DNA of 64,000 nt, taken from Stieleria mannarensis (GTDB lineage: Bacteria > Planctomycetota > Planctomycetia > Pirellulales > Pirellulaceae). Below, one piece after another: positions 26,146-36,000 of this stretch (within the stretch, counting starts at the first letter, position 1; each line of letters begins with the position of its first letter). A program made the translations under genes and the position numbers. The notes under the pieces are model-generated. The model saw only the letters and a program-made list of their open reading frames with translations, searched no databases and was not told where the DNA came from. Where the stretch lies: contig NZ_JACEHH010000037.1 of the NCBI RefSeq assembly GCF_014154935.1, positions 26,307 through 90,306 on the forward strand. The letters are read 5' to 3'.

Positions 26146-26721
26146 ATGCTTCTATCGAGCGACCAGATTCACCGGCGGCTGCAACAGGACGAAATCAAGA
26201 TCGATCCGTTCGACCCCGCCCGGTTGAACCCCAACGGGTACAACCTGGCCTTGCACGACGAACTGTTGGTTTACGAGGAAATCGTGCTCGACGTCGCGGT
26301 CCCCAATCGCTATCGGCGGTTGGAGATCCCGGCCGACGGCCTGACGCTGCAACCCAACGTGTTGTACCTGGGGCGGACGGCCGAATACACCGAGACCCGG
26401 GGCTTGGTGCCGATGATCCAAGGCCGTAGCTCGCTGGGCCGATTGGGGTTGTTCATCAACCCCGGCGGATCGCTGGGCGATGTGGGGTACTGCGGCACGT
26501 GGACGTTGGAGATGTATTGCGTCCAACCGGTCCGGATCGTCCCCGGCATGCAGGTCTGTCAAATTTATTATCAAGAACTCAGCGGTGACGGCGCGGCCTA
26601 CTGCAGTGACAAGTATCAACACAGCCGCGACATCCAACCCAGTTTGATGTACCGCGAATTCGGCGGCACGGTTGACGAAACGCAACTGGAGCTTAACTTC
26701 GGCGAAACTCCCAGCCGTTGA
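26146..26721 (+). CDS. dcd: dCTP deaminase
   Basis: The 191-residue protein starts at the ATG at 26146. It has the Dcd/dUTPase fold motifs: RLNPNGYNLALHDEL near the N-terminus, MIQGRSSLGRLGLFIN (trimer interface and phosphate-binding Arg-Ser), GDVGYCGTWTLEMYC with the catalytic Glu, and the C-terminal segment SDKYQHSRDIQPSLM that closes on the nucleotide. It deaminates dCTP to dUTP for dTTP synthesis. Whether it is mono- or bifunctional (also cleaving dUTP) cannot be told. The DUF2141 gene follows with a 4-bp gap and probably shares the transcript. Confidence 0.94.
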   Translation: MLLSSDQIHRRLQQDEIKIDPFDPARLNPNGYNLALHDELLVYEEIVLDVAVPNRYRRLEIPADGLTLQPNVLYLGRTAEYTETRGLVPMIQGRSSLGRLGLFINPGGSLGDVGYCGTWTLEMYCVQPVRIVPGMQVCQIYYQELSGDGAAYCSDKYQHSRDIQPSLMYREFGGTVDETQLELNFGETPSR

Positions 26722-26725
26722 TCGC

Positions 26726-27313
26726 ATGCCTGTTCCGAAAGACAATCGCCCTCTCCGCTCTCCCCATGAGAAAGGCCGCTATCGCCGCGCCTGGAAAGAG
26801 AGCCATGGAAACCTGTTGCTCGCCTTTGCCGGACTGATCTTCCTGGTCGGGTTGGCGATGATTTGGGCCAGCCCTCCGGGGACGCCCGAAATCGACGTCG
26901 ACTTGGGCACGGTCGATGACGCCGACCAAGTCGTCACGCTGCCACCGAACGTGATTTTGATCCGGGTGGCGACCAGTCAGCTCACTTCTGAAGGCCCGAT
27001 TCGGATCGCGGTCTACGATTCGGCCAAGACCTTCGGAAATCCCGAACAGGCGATCATCAAGGATTCGTTGGTTCCGATCGACGGGTTCGTGGTGTGGGAG
27101 ATCAAGCTGGATTTCTTGCCGGAACAATTCGCGATCGCCGCCTACCATGACCTGGACGACAACGGCGAACTGAATCGTGCGCTGTTCAACGCGCCGGTGG
27201 AACCGTACGGGTTTTCCAACAACGCACGCAGCCTGGTCGGGCCGCCGACCTACGAGCAGACGATCATGCAGCGGCCGACCGAATCGACGGCCATCGAAAT
27301 CCGTGTGTATTGA
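26726..27313 (+). CDS. DUF2141-like membrane-anchored protein
   Basis: The 195-residue product from the ATG at 26726 has a basic N-terminus, one membrane segment (LLLAFAGLIFLVGLAMIWA) and an extracytoplasmic domain. The latter contains GPIRIAVYDSAKTFGNPEQA, FAIAAYHDLDDNGELN and PVEPYGFSNNAR, a strong match to the DUF2141 pattern (beta-sandwich of unknown function). It sits 4 bp after dcd and 3 bp before an ABC permease gene, so the three are one operon by spacing. The functional link with the permease is not known. Confidence 0.85.
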   Translation: MPVPKDNRPLRSPHEKGRYRRAWKESHGNLLLAFAGLIFLVGLAMIWASPPGTPEIDVDLGTVDDADQVVTLPPNVILIRVATSQLTSEGPIRIAVYDSAKTFGNPEQAIIKDSLVPIDGFVVWEIKLDFLPEQFAIAAYHDLDDNGELNRALFNAPVEPYGFSNNARSLVGPPTYEQTIMQRPTESTAIEIRVY

Positions 27314-27316
27314 TTG

Positions 27317-28849
27317 ATGCTCTGGATCCGCCCGCTGCTGTTGACGTTGCAATTGATGGGGTTGAGCGTCTTGGTGGCCGCGGCGATCGGAATCCCGCTC
27401 GCGTTTTTGATTTCACTGGTTCCCCAACGGCGTCGATGGGGCCGCGCGGTCACCGCCTATTGTCTGGTCAGTTTGGTCGCCTGCCTGGCCACCCCGATGA
27501 TCCTGCACGCCGCCGCGTGGGAAGCCACCGCGGGCAAATTCGGCTGGTTGACGTTTTCACAAACGGCCGCGCGGACCTACACCGGACTGGCCGGCCGCTA
27601 CAGCGGGCTGGTCGCTTGCGTTTGGATTCACGGCTTGTCGGGCGCCGCGGTGGTGTCGCTGGCGACGTGGTTCGGGACCACGCGCATCGCCCCCGAAGTG
27701 ATCGACCAGAGTCGGCTTGATGGCGGCAGGACGTGGACGTGGTGGCGGATCCGTTTGCCGATCGCCGCACCGTGGGTGATCACCGGCCTGTTGGCCACCG
27801 CGATCCTGGCAGCCACCGAAATGACCGTCGTCGATTTGTACGGCGTGCGCACCCTGGCCGACGAGTTCTACCTGTTTCACGCCGCCAGTCCTTCGATCAC
27901 GTCCATCCTGGTCCTCCTGGTGCTGCCCTGCGTGCTGTCGATTGCGATCTTCACCTCGTTTCTGGTTTCCAGACGCCGCGGATTGGACGCCCGTAGTTTG
28001 CAACACAAGCCATCGCAAGTCGGCGGCGACGGACGCCGGGGGCCGATCTCCAGTTTGGCACCGGCCGCCGCGATCGCGATCGTGACGCTGATGTATGCGT
28101 TCCCGTTGGCCGGGTTGGTGGTCAAGGTCGGGCATCAGATCACGGTGTCTTCGGACCCCGAGTCGACGCTGGCGGTCGGTTGGTCGCTGCGGCATGCGAT
28201 CGGGCTGCTCGCCGCGGCGCCCCGGGAGTTTGCCAGGGAATACACCGGCACGGCGATCTTGGCGGCGATGACGGCTGCGGTCTGCGTCCCGCTGGCGTGG
28301 TCACTGGCGTCGGTCACCCGCACGCGCCCGAGGTTGGGCCGAAGTGTCGAGCTGCTTTCGCTAATTCTGTTTCTGATTCCCGGCCCGATCATCGGCTTGG
28401 CCGTGGTGCGTTTATTCACGCTGCCCGTGCCGGTACTGCCCAGTTTGTATCACCAAACGCTGGTGCCGACCGTGGTGGCGCTGATGGCCCGAGCGTTGCC
28501 GGTCAGCTACTGGATCCTGCGGGCCGGTTACGCGGGGATCGACAGGGCGGTCTTGGACAGCGCCCGCATCGATTTTTCCTGGCTCGGTCGGCTGTGGCGG
28601 GTCGAGCGACCGCTGTTGGCAAAGCCGTTGATGATCGCCGCGTTTGCCGCGGCGGTGGTGGCCAGCGGCGATGTTCCGGCAACCCTTCCGGTCATCCCCC
28701 CCGGTGTCGTGACCGTCGGCACACGCTTGTTCGCGTTGTTGCACAGCGGCGCGCGCCATCAAGAAGCCGCGCTGGCATTTTGGTACGTCGTTGCGATGAT
28801 CGTTCTTGCAATCGCCTGTCGGTTCCGTTGGAAGCGAGCGGAGCGATAA
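27317..28849 (+). CDS. ABC transporter permease, fused two-domain type (FbpB/ThiP-like)
   Basis: The 510-residue product has about 12 membrane segments in two halves. Each half has an EAA-type loop: SRLDGGRTWTWWRIRLPIAA in the first and SARIDFSWLGRLWRVERPLL in the second. This is the two-domain permease layout of iron(III) and thiamine importers. I prefer the ATG at 27317 to the TTG one codon earlier. No solute-binding protein or ATPase gene is adjacent, so partners must be encoded elsewhere. It follows the DUF2141 gene by 3 bp. Substrate unknown. Confidence 0.85.
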   Translation: MLWIRPLLLTLQLMGLSVLVAAAIGIPLAFLISLVPQRRRWGRAVTAYCLVSLVACLATPMILHAAAWEATAGKFGWLTFSQTAARTYTGLAGRYSGLVACVWIHGLSGAAVVSLATWFGTTRIAPEVIDQSRLDGGRTWTWWRIRLPIAAPWVITGLLATAILAATEMTVVDLYGVRTLADEFYLFHAASPSITSILVLLVLPCVLSIAIFTSFLVSRRRGLDARSLQHKPSQVGGDGRRGPISSLAPAAAIAIVTLMYAFPLAGLVVKVGHQITVSSDPESTLAVGWSLRHAIGLLAAAPREFAREYTGTAILAAMTAAVCVPLAWSLASVTRTRPRLGRSVELLSLILFLIPGPIIGLAVVRLFTLPVPVLPSLYHQTLVPTVVALMARALPVSYWILRAGYAGIDRAVLDSARIDFSWLGRLWRVERPLLAKPLMIAAFAAAVVASGDVPATLPVIPPGVVTVGTRLFALLHSGARHQEAALAFWYVVAMIVLAIACRFRWKRAER

Positions 28850-29016
28850 CGTACACTGGAAGGCACGGGCATACGTGTTGGTGGACAGGCTTTCGCCGCC
28901 CAATCTCGCTGCGACGCGGCGACCGGGAATCGCCTACAGGCTAGACACCGACGATTGCCGCCTCCCTTAATCGCTCGACCTCGTCTTCCCCCTCTCGATG
29001 GATTCCCCGTCCAAGG

Positions 29017-30147
29017 ATGTCCCTTTTGATTTACAACAACGCCGGCGCGATTGTGATTCGAGTTTGCCTGTTTTGCACCGCCTGTCTGGCTTTGGTGGTT
29101 TCACCGGCCGACGCGGTGGAAACCGTCACCTTTCAATCGGACAAGACCGACCTGGTCAACGGCGCTCCGATGCCGACCCGAACGGTCAACGGAGAAATCC
29201 TGGTCGAGGCCCAGGACGGCGGCTTGATGCTGCAAAGTGATGACGGCCGCATCTGGATGATCCAACCCGACCAAATCCTGAAACGTGAATCCGACGATGA
29301 GGTGATGCAGCCGCTCTCGGCCGACCAGATGGCCGAACGGATGAAGGACGAATTGCCGGACGGGTTTTCAATCTACCGAACCGCCCACTACGTCATCGCG
29401 CACAACACCTCCGACGCCTACGTCAAGCAAGTCGGATTGCTGTTCGAACAGCTTTACAAAGGCTTCTATGCGTTCTGGAAGAATCAGCGTTGGCGATTGC
29501 CCGAGCCGAAGTTTCCGTTGGTCGCGCTGGTGTTGGCCGACCGCGACGATTTTTTGAAACATGCCGGCGCGGAGGTCGGCGACACGGCGCAGCTGGTGAT
29601 CGGTTATTACCATCTGTCCAGCAACCGGATGACGACGTTCAACATGCCCAATCTGGAACGCAACGTCGCAACGATCATTCACGAAGCGACGCACCAATTG
29701 GCCTACAACTGCGGCTTGCAACGACGATTCGCCGACAACCCGATGTGGATCAGCGAAGGGCTGGCGATGTTTTTTGAATCCCCTGATTTCCAAAGTGCGT
29801 CGCGCTGGCGCGGGATCGGCCGCGTTAATCAGGTGAACCTGAAACGCTGGCATAACTACCTGCCCGTCCGACCGCCCAATTCACTCGTCACCCTGTTATC
29901 CGACGACGATCGATTCCGCAGCTCCGACACCGCCACCGATGCCTATGCCGAAAGCTGGGCGTTGACCTACTTCTTGCTCAAGACGCGACGTGAAGAATAC
30001 GTCGAGTACCTGAGGAAACTGAGCAGCGGAAAACCGATGGCCGAATTGACCGCGCGGGAACGCGTCGAGATGTTCGAGGAGACCTTTGACGCAACGATCG
30101 CGGAAATCGACCGGTCGCTCGTCCACTACATGCGCCGCGTCCGCTAG
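29017..30147 (+). CDS. DUF1570-type secreted metallopeptidase-like protein
   Basis: The 376-residue protein has a signal peptide (AIVIRVCLFCTACLALVVSPADA) and a zinc-protease motif HEATHQLAYN (HExxH near residue 227), with WISEGLAMFFESP downstream supplying the second Glu region typical of gluzincins. The segment FSIYRTAHYVIAHNTSDAY and the overall order match DUF1570 proteins, common in planctomycetes. The N-terminal 100 residues contain a small beta domain (NGEILVEAQDGGLMLQSDDG). The likely role is periplasmic or outer-surface proteolysis; no substrate is known. It is the last clearly placed gene before the signalling island. Confidence 0.85.
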   Translation: MSLLIYNNAGAIVIRVCLFCTACLALVVSPADAVETVTFQSDKTDLVNGAPMPTRTVNGEILVEAQDGGLMLQSDDGRIWMIQPDQILKRESDDEVMQPLSADQMAERMKDELPDGFSIYRTAHYVIAHNTSDAYVKQVGLLFEQLYKGFYAFWKNQRWRLPEPKFPLVALVLADRDDFLKHAGAEVGDTAQLVIGYYHLSSNRMTTFNMPNLERNVATIIHEATHQLAYNCGLQRRFADNPMWISEGLAMFFESPDFQSASRWRGIGRVNQVNLKRWHNYLPVRPPNSLVTLLSDDDRFRSSDTATDAYAESWALTYFLLKTRREEYVEYLRKLSSGKPMAELTARERVEMFEETFDATIAEIDRSLVHYMRRVR

Positions 30148-30835
30148 CCCGGCTTCCCCAGTTCGCGGCGTCAACCCCGTTTTTCCGGTGTCGGCCCCAA
30201 GGCGTTGGCACTCCATTTCCATTTGCCGTGATCGCTCGACCCGATCTCGCCCGGTTCTTCCACCACACGCCGGGGGACAGCGCCCAGGCCAGCCTGCTCG
30301 TGTAGGACGCCGAGCATTTTCCACATCACGTCACTGGTTGCCCCTGAAGAACGAATTCGCAGTCGCCAAGCATTGGAGGCATCCCAGGCATCTGCGACCG
30401 GACCCTAGGCTGGATCATTAACCTCGCGCCCACGGCGATGCCGAAGGTCCAGCCGGCGCGGCGGTCCAACGCTTCCCCGTGCCAAGACAGCGGTGTCCGC
30501 CACCGCCGCGCCGAAGCGGAAACGATCCGTGCGGGCGGTGGGTCCAACCGATGCAGGTTACGGGTGCTGAGGACGGAGTCCGTCAGCGGTGTCTTTGACG
30601 CCCATGTGGCAGCTTGTTTGGTGGGCCGAAAAACGACGCCGGTTCACCGCCACTGCGTGTAATCGGGAATTGAGTTCTGTGAGTGATGATCATCAGCTTT
30701 CCGCCCCTCTCTTTTGTGACGGCAATTGCGAACTTTGTCCAATGGCGGTTCGACCACGGTCGAATCGCATTGATCGTCCAGTTGCCAGCGTTCGTCGTAG
30801 GGGATGACGGGCTCGTACCTGCCGATTGTCAGGCC
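30148..30835. other. 688-bp gap at the left border of the signalling island
   Basis: Short open frames are present on both strands, but none has a ribosome-binding site, a recognisable motif or codon use like the neighbours. No tRNA or rRNA is evident. It may hold decayed genes. Confidence 0.45.
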
Positions 30836-32308
30836 TTACAAACCAAACGGTTCGAGCGCTCTAGCAAACTCTTCTGCCGTTTCAATGCGGCGTTCACGAT
30901 CCCGGTGGAGCGCGCGTTGAAGCAGGCCCGATAGTCCGGCCGGGAGATTTGGATCGATCTCGTCGATCGGTTTTGGCATCAGATTGAGCTTTTGGTGAAC
31001 GATCTCCGCCGGAGAGTCGGAGTCGTGAGGGAAACGCCCTGTCAACAGACGATACAGGCAAACGGCGATCGAGTAAACATCACAATCTGGTTCGGCATAC
31101 TTGCTATTGGTGAGCTGCTCGGGTGACATATAGGCGATTGTTCCGCACACCGCTTCACTGGCGGTAATTCCTGAATAGCCGGCGGTCTCAAAAAATTTGG
31201 ACAGCCCGAAATCGGTCAGTTTGACGAAGAGCCGTCGGTTCTCCACCCCGGTCAGGATGTTGCTGAGCTTGACATCACGATGGACCACGCCCTGATCATG
31301 CGCGTGTGCAAGCGCGGACAGTATCTTGCGTACGATCCCGATGCACAAACGAAGTCTTTTGTGTTCGGGGTGCTGGGCGAGAATGTCATCGATCTGACGG
31401 TTCTCCACATATTCCAGAATCAAATAGGGGTGATCACCGGCGATTCCAAACCCGTGGTAGCCAACGATATTGGGATGCTTGAGTTGCGAAACGATTGAGA
31501 TCTCTCTCATGAACAGTTTCTTGAGTTGCTCTGAACGTGCGGCGTCCGGTAGCAGTGACTTGATTGCAAAACGCTTTTGACTGCCCAATTGGATCGCATC
31601 GAAGACGACTCCAAATCCGCCTCTACCAAGCTCGCCTGTGATTTCAAAACCATCGACGCCGATCTGGCGAATGGACGACGCTTCATCATCAGCGACTGTA
31701 GCCACGCTTCGCCCGAGACTCATTGGCGTGCGAAAATGAAATTCAATGGGCCCAACCGAGAACGATGAATGATAAGAAACCTCCTGTAGCATTGCGCCCG
31801 ACGACTCATTTGGAAATGTCACGACGAGGCAACGATCCGACTCCATGATGAAGCATGCGGTGCGCTGGGCGATTGCTCCATGCGCGATGGTCAAATCTGC
31901 CTCCGCAGCACTCCCAAAGATGTACTGTCCTGGCATTGAAAGATGGAAAGCGTACTCCTTTCCCTCCAACGTACCAACGAGTTCCCGCTCAGAAACACTG
32001 ATGGCGATGGTCTCATCCGGTTCGGAGGACTGCGACTGCAAGGATGTGATTACGTGTTCGACGACCCATGCAAACTCGGGGCGAAGCTGACGGACCTGGT
32101 TAAACACCTTCGCCGGCGGTTCAATTTCAGCGTGTAAACGCAACAACTCGAACAACAACACAGGCGCCTCTTGCTCTGGTACCCTGTCCAGCATCGTAAG
32201 CAAGTTGCTGTTCCGGGACGATCGCACGTCATCTTCGTAAGCACGACAGATTTCATCGATTCGTCGCTGCGATTCGATCGAAAGGTGAGCAATTTCCAGC
32301 TTTTTCAT
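30836..32308 (-). CDS. Cytoplasmic Ser/Thr kinase with FHA-like domain
   Basis: The 490-residue product from the ATG at 32308 has a helical N-terminus (1-95), an FHA-like beta domain (about 100-195, with GQYIFGSAAEADLTI), and a Hanks-type kinase (about 220-488). Kinase motifs are LGRGGFGVVFDA, FAIKSLL, VVHRDVKLSNIL, TDFGLSK and MSPEQ. No membrane segment is visible. The gene is divergent from an ECF sigma factor gene with only 11 bp between start codons. This suggests that the kinase phosphorylates or controls that sigma factor, as described for planctomycete and other kinase-linked ECF groups. Confidence 0.9.
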   Translation of the reverse strand: MKKLEIAHLSIESQRRIDEICRAYEDDVRSSRNSNLLTMLDRVPEQEAPVLLFELLRLHAEIEPPAKVFNQVRQLRPEFAWVVEHVITSLQSQSSEPDETIAISVSERELVGTLEGKEYAFHLSMPGQYIFGSAAEADLTIAHGAIAQRTACFIMESDRCLVVTFPNESSGAMLQEVSYHSSFSVGPIEFHFRTPMSLGRSVATVADDEASSIRQIGVDGFEITGELGRGGFGVVFDAIQLGSQKRFAIKSLLPDAARSEQLKKLFMREISIVSQLKHPNIVGYHGFGIAGDHPYLILEYVENRQIDDILAQHPEHKRLRLCIGIVRKILSALAHAHDQGVVHRDVKLSNILTGVENRRLFVKLTDFGLSKFFETAGYSGITASEAVCGTIAYMSPEQLTNSKYAEPDCDVYSIAVCLYRLLTGRFPHDSDSPAEIVHQKLNLMPKPIDEIDPNLPAGLSGLLQRALHRDRERRIETAEEFARALEPFGL

Positions 32309-32319
32309 GTCGCGGCAGA

Positions 32320-32889
32320 GTGAGTTATTGGAGCGAATTGGTGCAGGACGAAACCCGTTCTCAATTTCAACAGCGTATCTTCGATAGATACTTTGATTCA
32401 TTGGTGCGGTACGCGGAAGCCCGGTTGGGGCGCCGCAATCGACGCGTTGCCGACGGCGAAGATGTGGCGTTATCCGCTCTAGGCAGTTTCTATGAGCGGT
32501 ACGGGGAGACGTCGATTCGGGCGATCGGATCGGAAGACTCGCTTTGGCCGTTGATCGTAACTATCGTGCACCGGAAGACACTCAACCAAGTAAGACGCGA
32601 AGCTCAGCTCAAACGTGGGGGCGGCGATGTGCGTGGCGATTCCGTCTTGTCTGAGCTTCCCGTCAAAGCCGAGGTTCGCTGGGACTCCACTCCCGACGCC
32701 GTCGTGGAATCACTCGAAACAGTCAATCGGTTGCTTTCCAGCCTCCCGCCTGATCTCGCTGAAATCGCAAACCGACGACTCGAGGGACATACAAATGCTG
32801 AGATCGCCGCCCTGATCGGCTGTTCCGTGGCAACCATTGAACGCCGACTTAAACTCATACGGTCAATCTGGACGCAAGCGATCGTATGA
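32320..32889 (+). CDS. ECF-type sigma factor
   Basis: The 189-residue protein starts with GTG at 32320 (MSYWSELVQ, like related planctomycete sigma factors). A GTG at 32341 with GGAG 7 bases upstream is a good alternative. Region 2 is seen in FDRYFDSLVRYAEARLGRRN and VADGEDVALSALGSFYERY, and region 4 in LPPDLAEIANRRLEGHTNAE, IAALIGCSVATIERRLKLIR. No anti-sigma gene is adjacent; the divergent kinase is the likely regulator. It should direct RNA polymerase to stress- or signal-dependent promoters. Confidence 0.9.
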   Translation: MSYWSELVQDETRSQFQQRIFDRYFDSLVRYAEARLGRRNRRVADGEDVALSALGSFYERYGETSIRAIGSEDSLWPLIVTIVHRKTLNQVRREAQLKRGGGDVRGDSVLSELPVKAEVRWDSTPDAVVESLETVNRLLSSLPPDLAEIANRRLEGHTNAEIAALIGCSVATIERRLKLIRSIWTQAIV

Positions 32890-33056
32890 GTGGCCGAATG
32901 CGGGGACGTGCGGCGTACTAAATCATCACGAGCCACTGCCGCCCTTTTTGAGTCGTTTATTGCTCACGGAAGTGCGAATCAAGTGCTCCACGGTACCATC
33001 TTCTTCGATCAGTGACGACGAAGAATTAAATCGGTAGCTGACCCATTAGGCACCCG

Positions 33057-36000
33057 CTATTGAACGGATGCGTTGACTTCGGCAGCTGTGAAGGACAGTT
33101 TTACCAGCGGTTTCGATTGACGGTATCTGTCAACCGCGTTTTGCGAAACGCCCGTTTTTTCTAATTTCAATTCCCGCAGTTCCGTCATTTTCTCAAGACT
33201 TGTGAGAGCGGCATCGGACAGGACAGTTGAATCTTCCGATTCGTTGGTGATCTCGAGAACCTGGATCGATTGCGATGCTGATAGTTTCTCGATGGAGGCG
33301 TCGGATGCGAGGTTGCTGTTGATTTTCAGCACTTCGAGTTTCGACAAAGAGGCTAAGGCAGTTGCGTTCTTCAATTCGATCCGAACGCCACGAAGGTCGG
33401 CCACGTTCAGTGACTTCATCTGCGCGATGGATTCTGATGCATCGTCACCCAGTCTCATATGACGCAGCCCGTTCGCACGATGCAGGCTCAGCCAGGCAAC
33501 ATGCTCCAAGGGGAATTTCCGAAGCACCGATGCGGTCACGTCTTGGGCCTGGCTTAGGTCCAGGATTTCGAGTCGAAAACCAGCGTCAAATTTCGGAAGA
33601 ATGGCTTGAGTCCAATTCGTCGTTGCTGGAGCGGAGATCTTCACCGGTCCCGATACCTTTGCAAGCGGTGAAAAGTCGACTCCCGCAACGGAGACCCATT
33701 TCCTAGATCCTTTCCGTGATTGAGTATTGAGACGAAGCCTTTGCCCACCGGTATAGGCTGATTCGAATGTTATAAATCCGCCGAGCTTTTCCGCCAGGTC
33801 GCGGACGTCGCGCAAAGCAGGACCAAACCGTTCTTCGGCCAACGCGATCGATGCATCGCTTTGTGGATAGGGTGGAACGGCAGGCTTGGGAGCATCCAGA
33901 CCGTCGGTTTGCACGATCGTTTTTTCCACGACGAAATGGCCCCCATTGGCTGCCTTCACTGCTGGGAACAACCGATTCGGGTGCCAAGAATAGGATTGTA
34001 GACTCAGTCGGTCAGGTGCTCCATTGAATTCGTAGAGTCTTTTACCGTCCCAGTTGATGAGGATTCCATCCGGCGATGAGATGATCTGAATCGAGTGCGT
34101 CTGACCATTCTGGAACTGCCTTTTTCGCACGTTGGTCGAGTTGTACGCATAGGATTTGCCGTCGATATCGCTGATGCCACTCCCGCCATTTCCATCGATG
34201 ATGCAGCAAGCTGGAAAGCCTCTGTGTGGAACGCACACCACAAACGTTCCACCGGTGGATTCTCGCCGTACCATTAGCTCCATCCGATACGCTTCCGGCA
34301 GGACGGCGGGAATCTCAAGAAAGGACTCGGGGTCTGGACCATGCAAAGCAATCGCACCATTTTCCGTCCGGTCGGCGGCTCCCTTAACCAAGCATTCTTC
34401 TAAATTGTCTGGTAGATAATCGATTAGTGAGTGACGCTCCAAACGGCTCGAGATCTCTTTTTCGGTTCCATCTGGCGACGCAGTTCGACGAGCCTTGCTC
34501 TGGCCAACCTTCGCAGACGCCCCCTCACTGACCATTCGCGATCTCGTGGGCGTGGGCGTGGGCGCCGTTTTCGTGGGTGATGGCGATGGCGATGGCTCAA
34601 GCGGAATCGACACGTTCGTCTTGGAGTCCGAGGTTCCGTTTCCCTCCCAGGTGATCACATGGTTGTGCGTGGTCGGCCACCCCCGGCGACTTGGATACGG
34701 ATCGCCAATTGAGAACACCTTGCCGCCTCGGAAGACCTGTTTTCCCATTGACCCTCCGGACTGAAATTCTTTCAAGGTCGAATGTGCATGCAACGGTCGG
34801 AACTCAGGGGTTCGGCCACCCTTTGATTGAACGAGGGTGGTGTCCATTGCCGGCAGGACCCAGCCATCACTCGAGGTGGTGCCCGGGGGCAATTCAGCGG
34901 CGGGACGTGGTTGAGTAAGCATTTGAGTGATTCGATCGATCGTCCACGCCATGGTGGTCAATTCTTGGTCGATCGTCATTGCGTCATTGGGTTGTGCCGA
35001 CTTCTTCGCGATAAGCTCCTTACCACTCCAGCAAAGATGTGCGTGGGTCCAGGGAGTCGGCAGTCGGGCTTGTTTTTCCATTGCCGAGACGAGCGTGACA
35101 ACGGAACGTCCTTCTGGATCATTGTATGTGGCCAGTTGTCCGTCCTCAGAAACACTGACCGATCTGGCGTCTCCGGAGCGGATCGACTGCGACTGGATGA
35201 CTCCATCATCATTGAGTCGATAAACCTGATTCTCTTGATCGACCAACAACACCACGGGTCTTTCGCGATCGATGCTTGTGACGATCCGAATAATCGACTC
35301 AGGGCCTTGGAGTTGTTCCAGGATTTCGCCGGATCGCGGATCGATTACCAATAGCGTCGCGCCCTCATAGGCCAATGCTTCTTTAGCTTCATCCTCGGGC
35401 ACCGGCGGTGCAATCTCGTCCCGGCCGGCGGCGTCCGGGGGCTTGTTCGCATTCGCGCGTGCACCGAAGCAGCTGATCCCCACGAGCAAGTTGCCTGTCC
35501 GAGGATCAAAGTTGATCGCGCCCGCGGAGGCACCTGACAGGCGAAGAGTACGGAGATGCTGTCCATCTTCCGTATGCCAAATGTCGATATCGTTGCAACC
35601 GCATGCCCCACAGCTACCGCTCTGGCCAGCAGCCGCGACGAGTTTGCCGGCGGCATCGGTCGCCAACATTTCGTAGTGACAATCACTGGCGACCAATTCA
35701 CGTGGTGACGAAGGAATCGCTGCGCTGACCACATAAGCCGCATCGAACTGTGCTAACGCGAGGCCTCGCCCAGAAGGCAAAAAAATCGCTTTTCCCTTTG
35801 CCGTCGCCATGGGGATAACTTTGGCGACAGGGACGGTTCGGGTGCGGGTTTCCAGTCTGCACTTCGTCACCGCAACCGTCCGCGTCCTTTCTTCCGTGCG
35901 ATACTTGGTACACGGAACGATTCGAGATCGTTCTTCGTCCACTTGAACAGTAATTACGACTTCCATCGCAACGGCAGTCTCTTCTGCTTCAACCGGTGCA

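Noticed and set aside
30148..30835. Possible gene for a small protein in the 688-bp gap
   Set aside because: Short frames on both strands lack ribosome-binding sites and conserved-looking residues.
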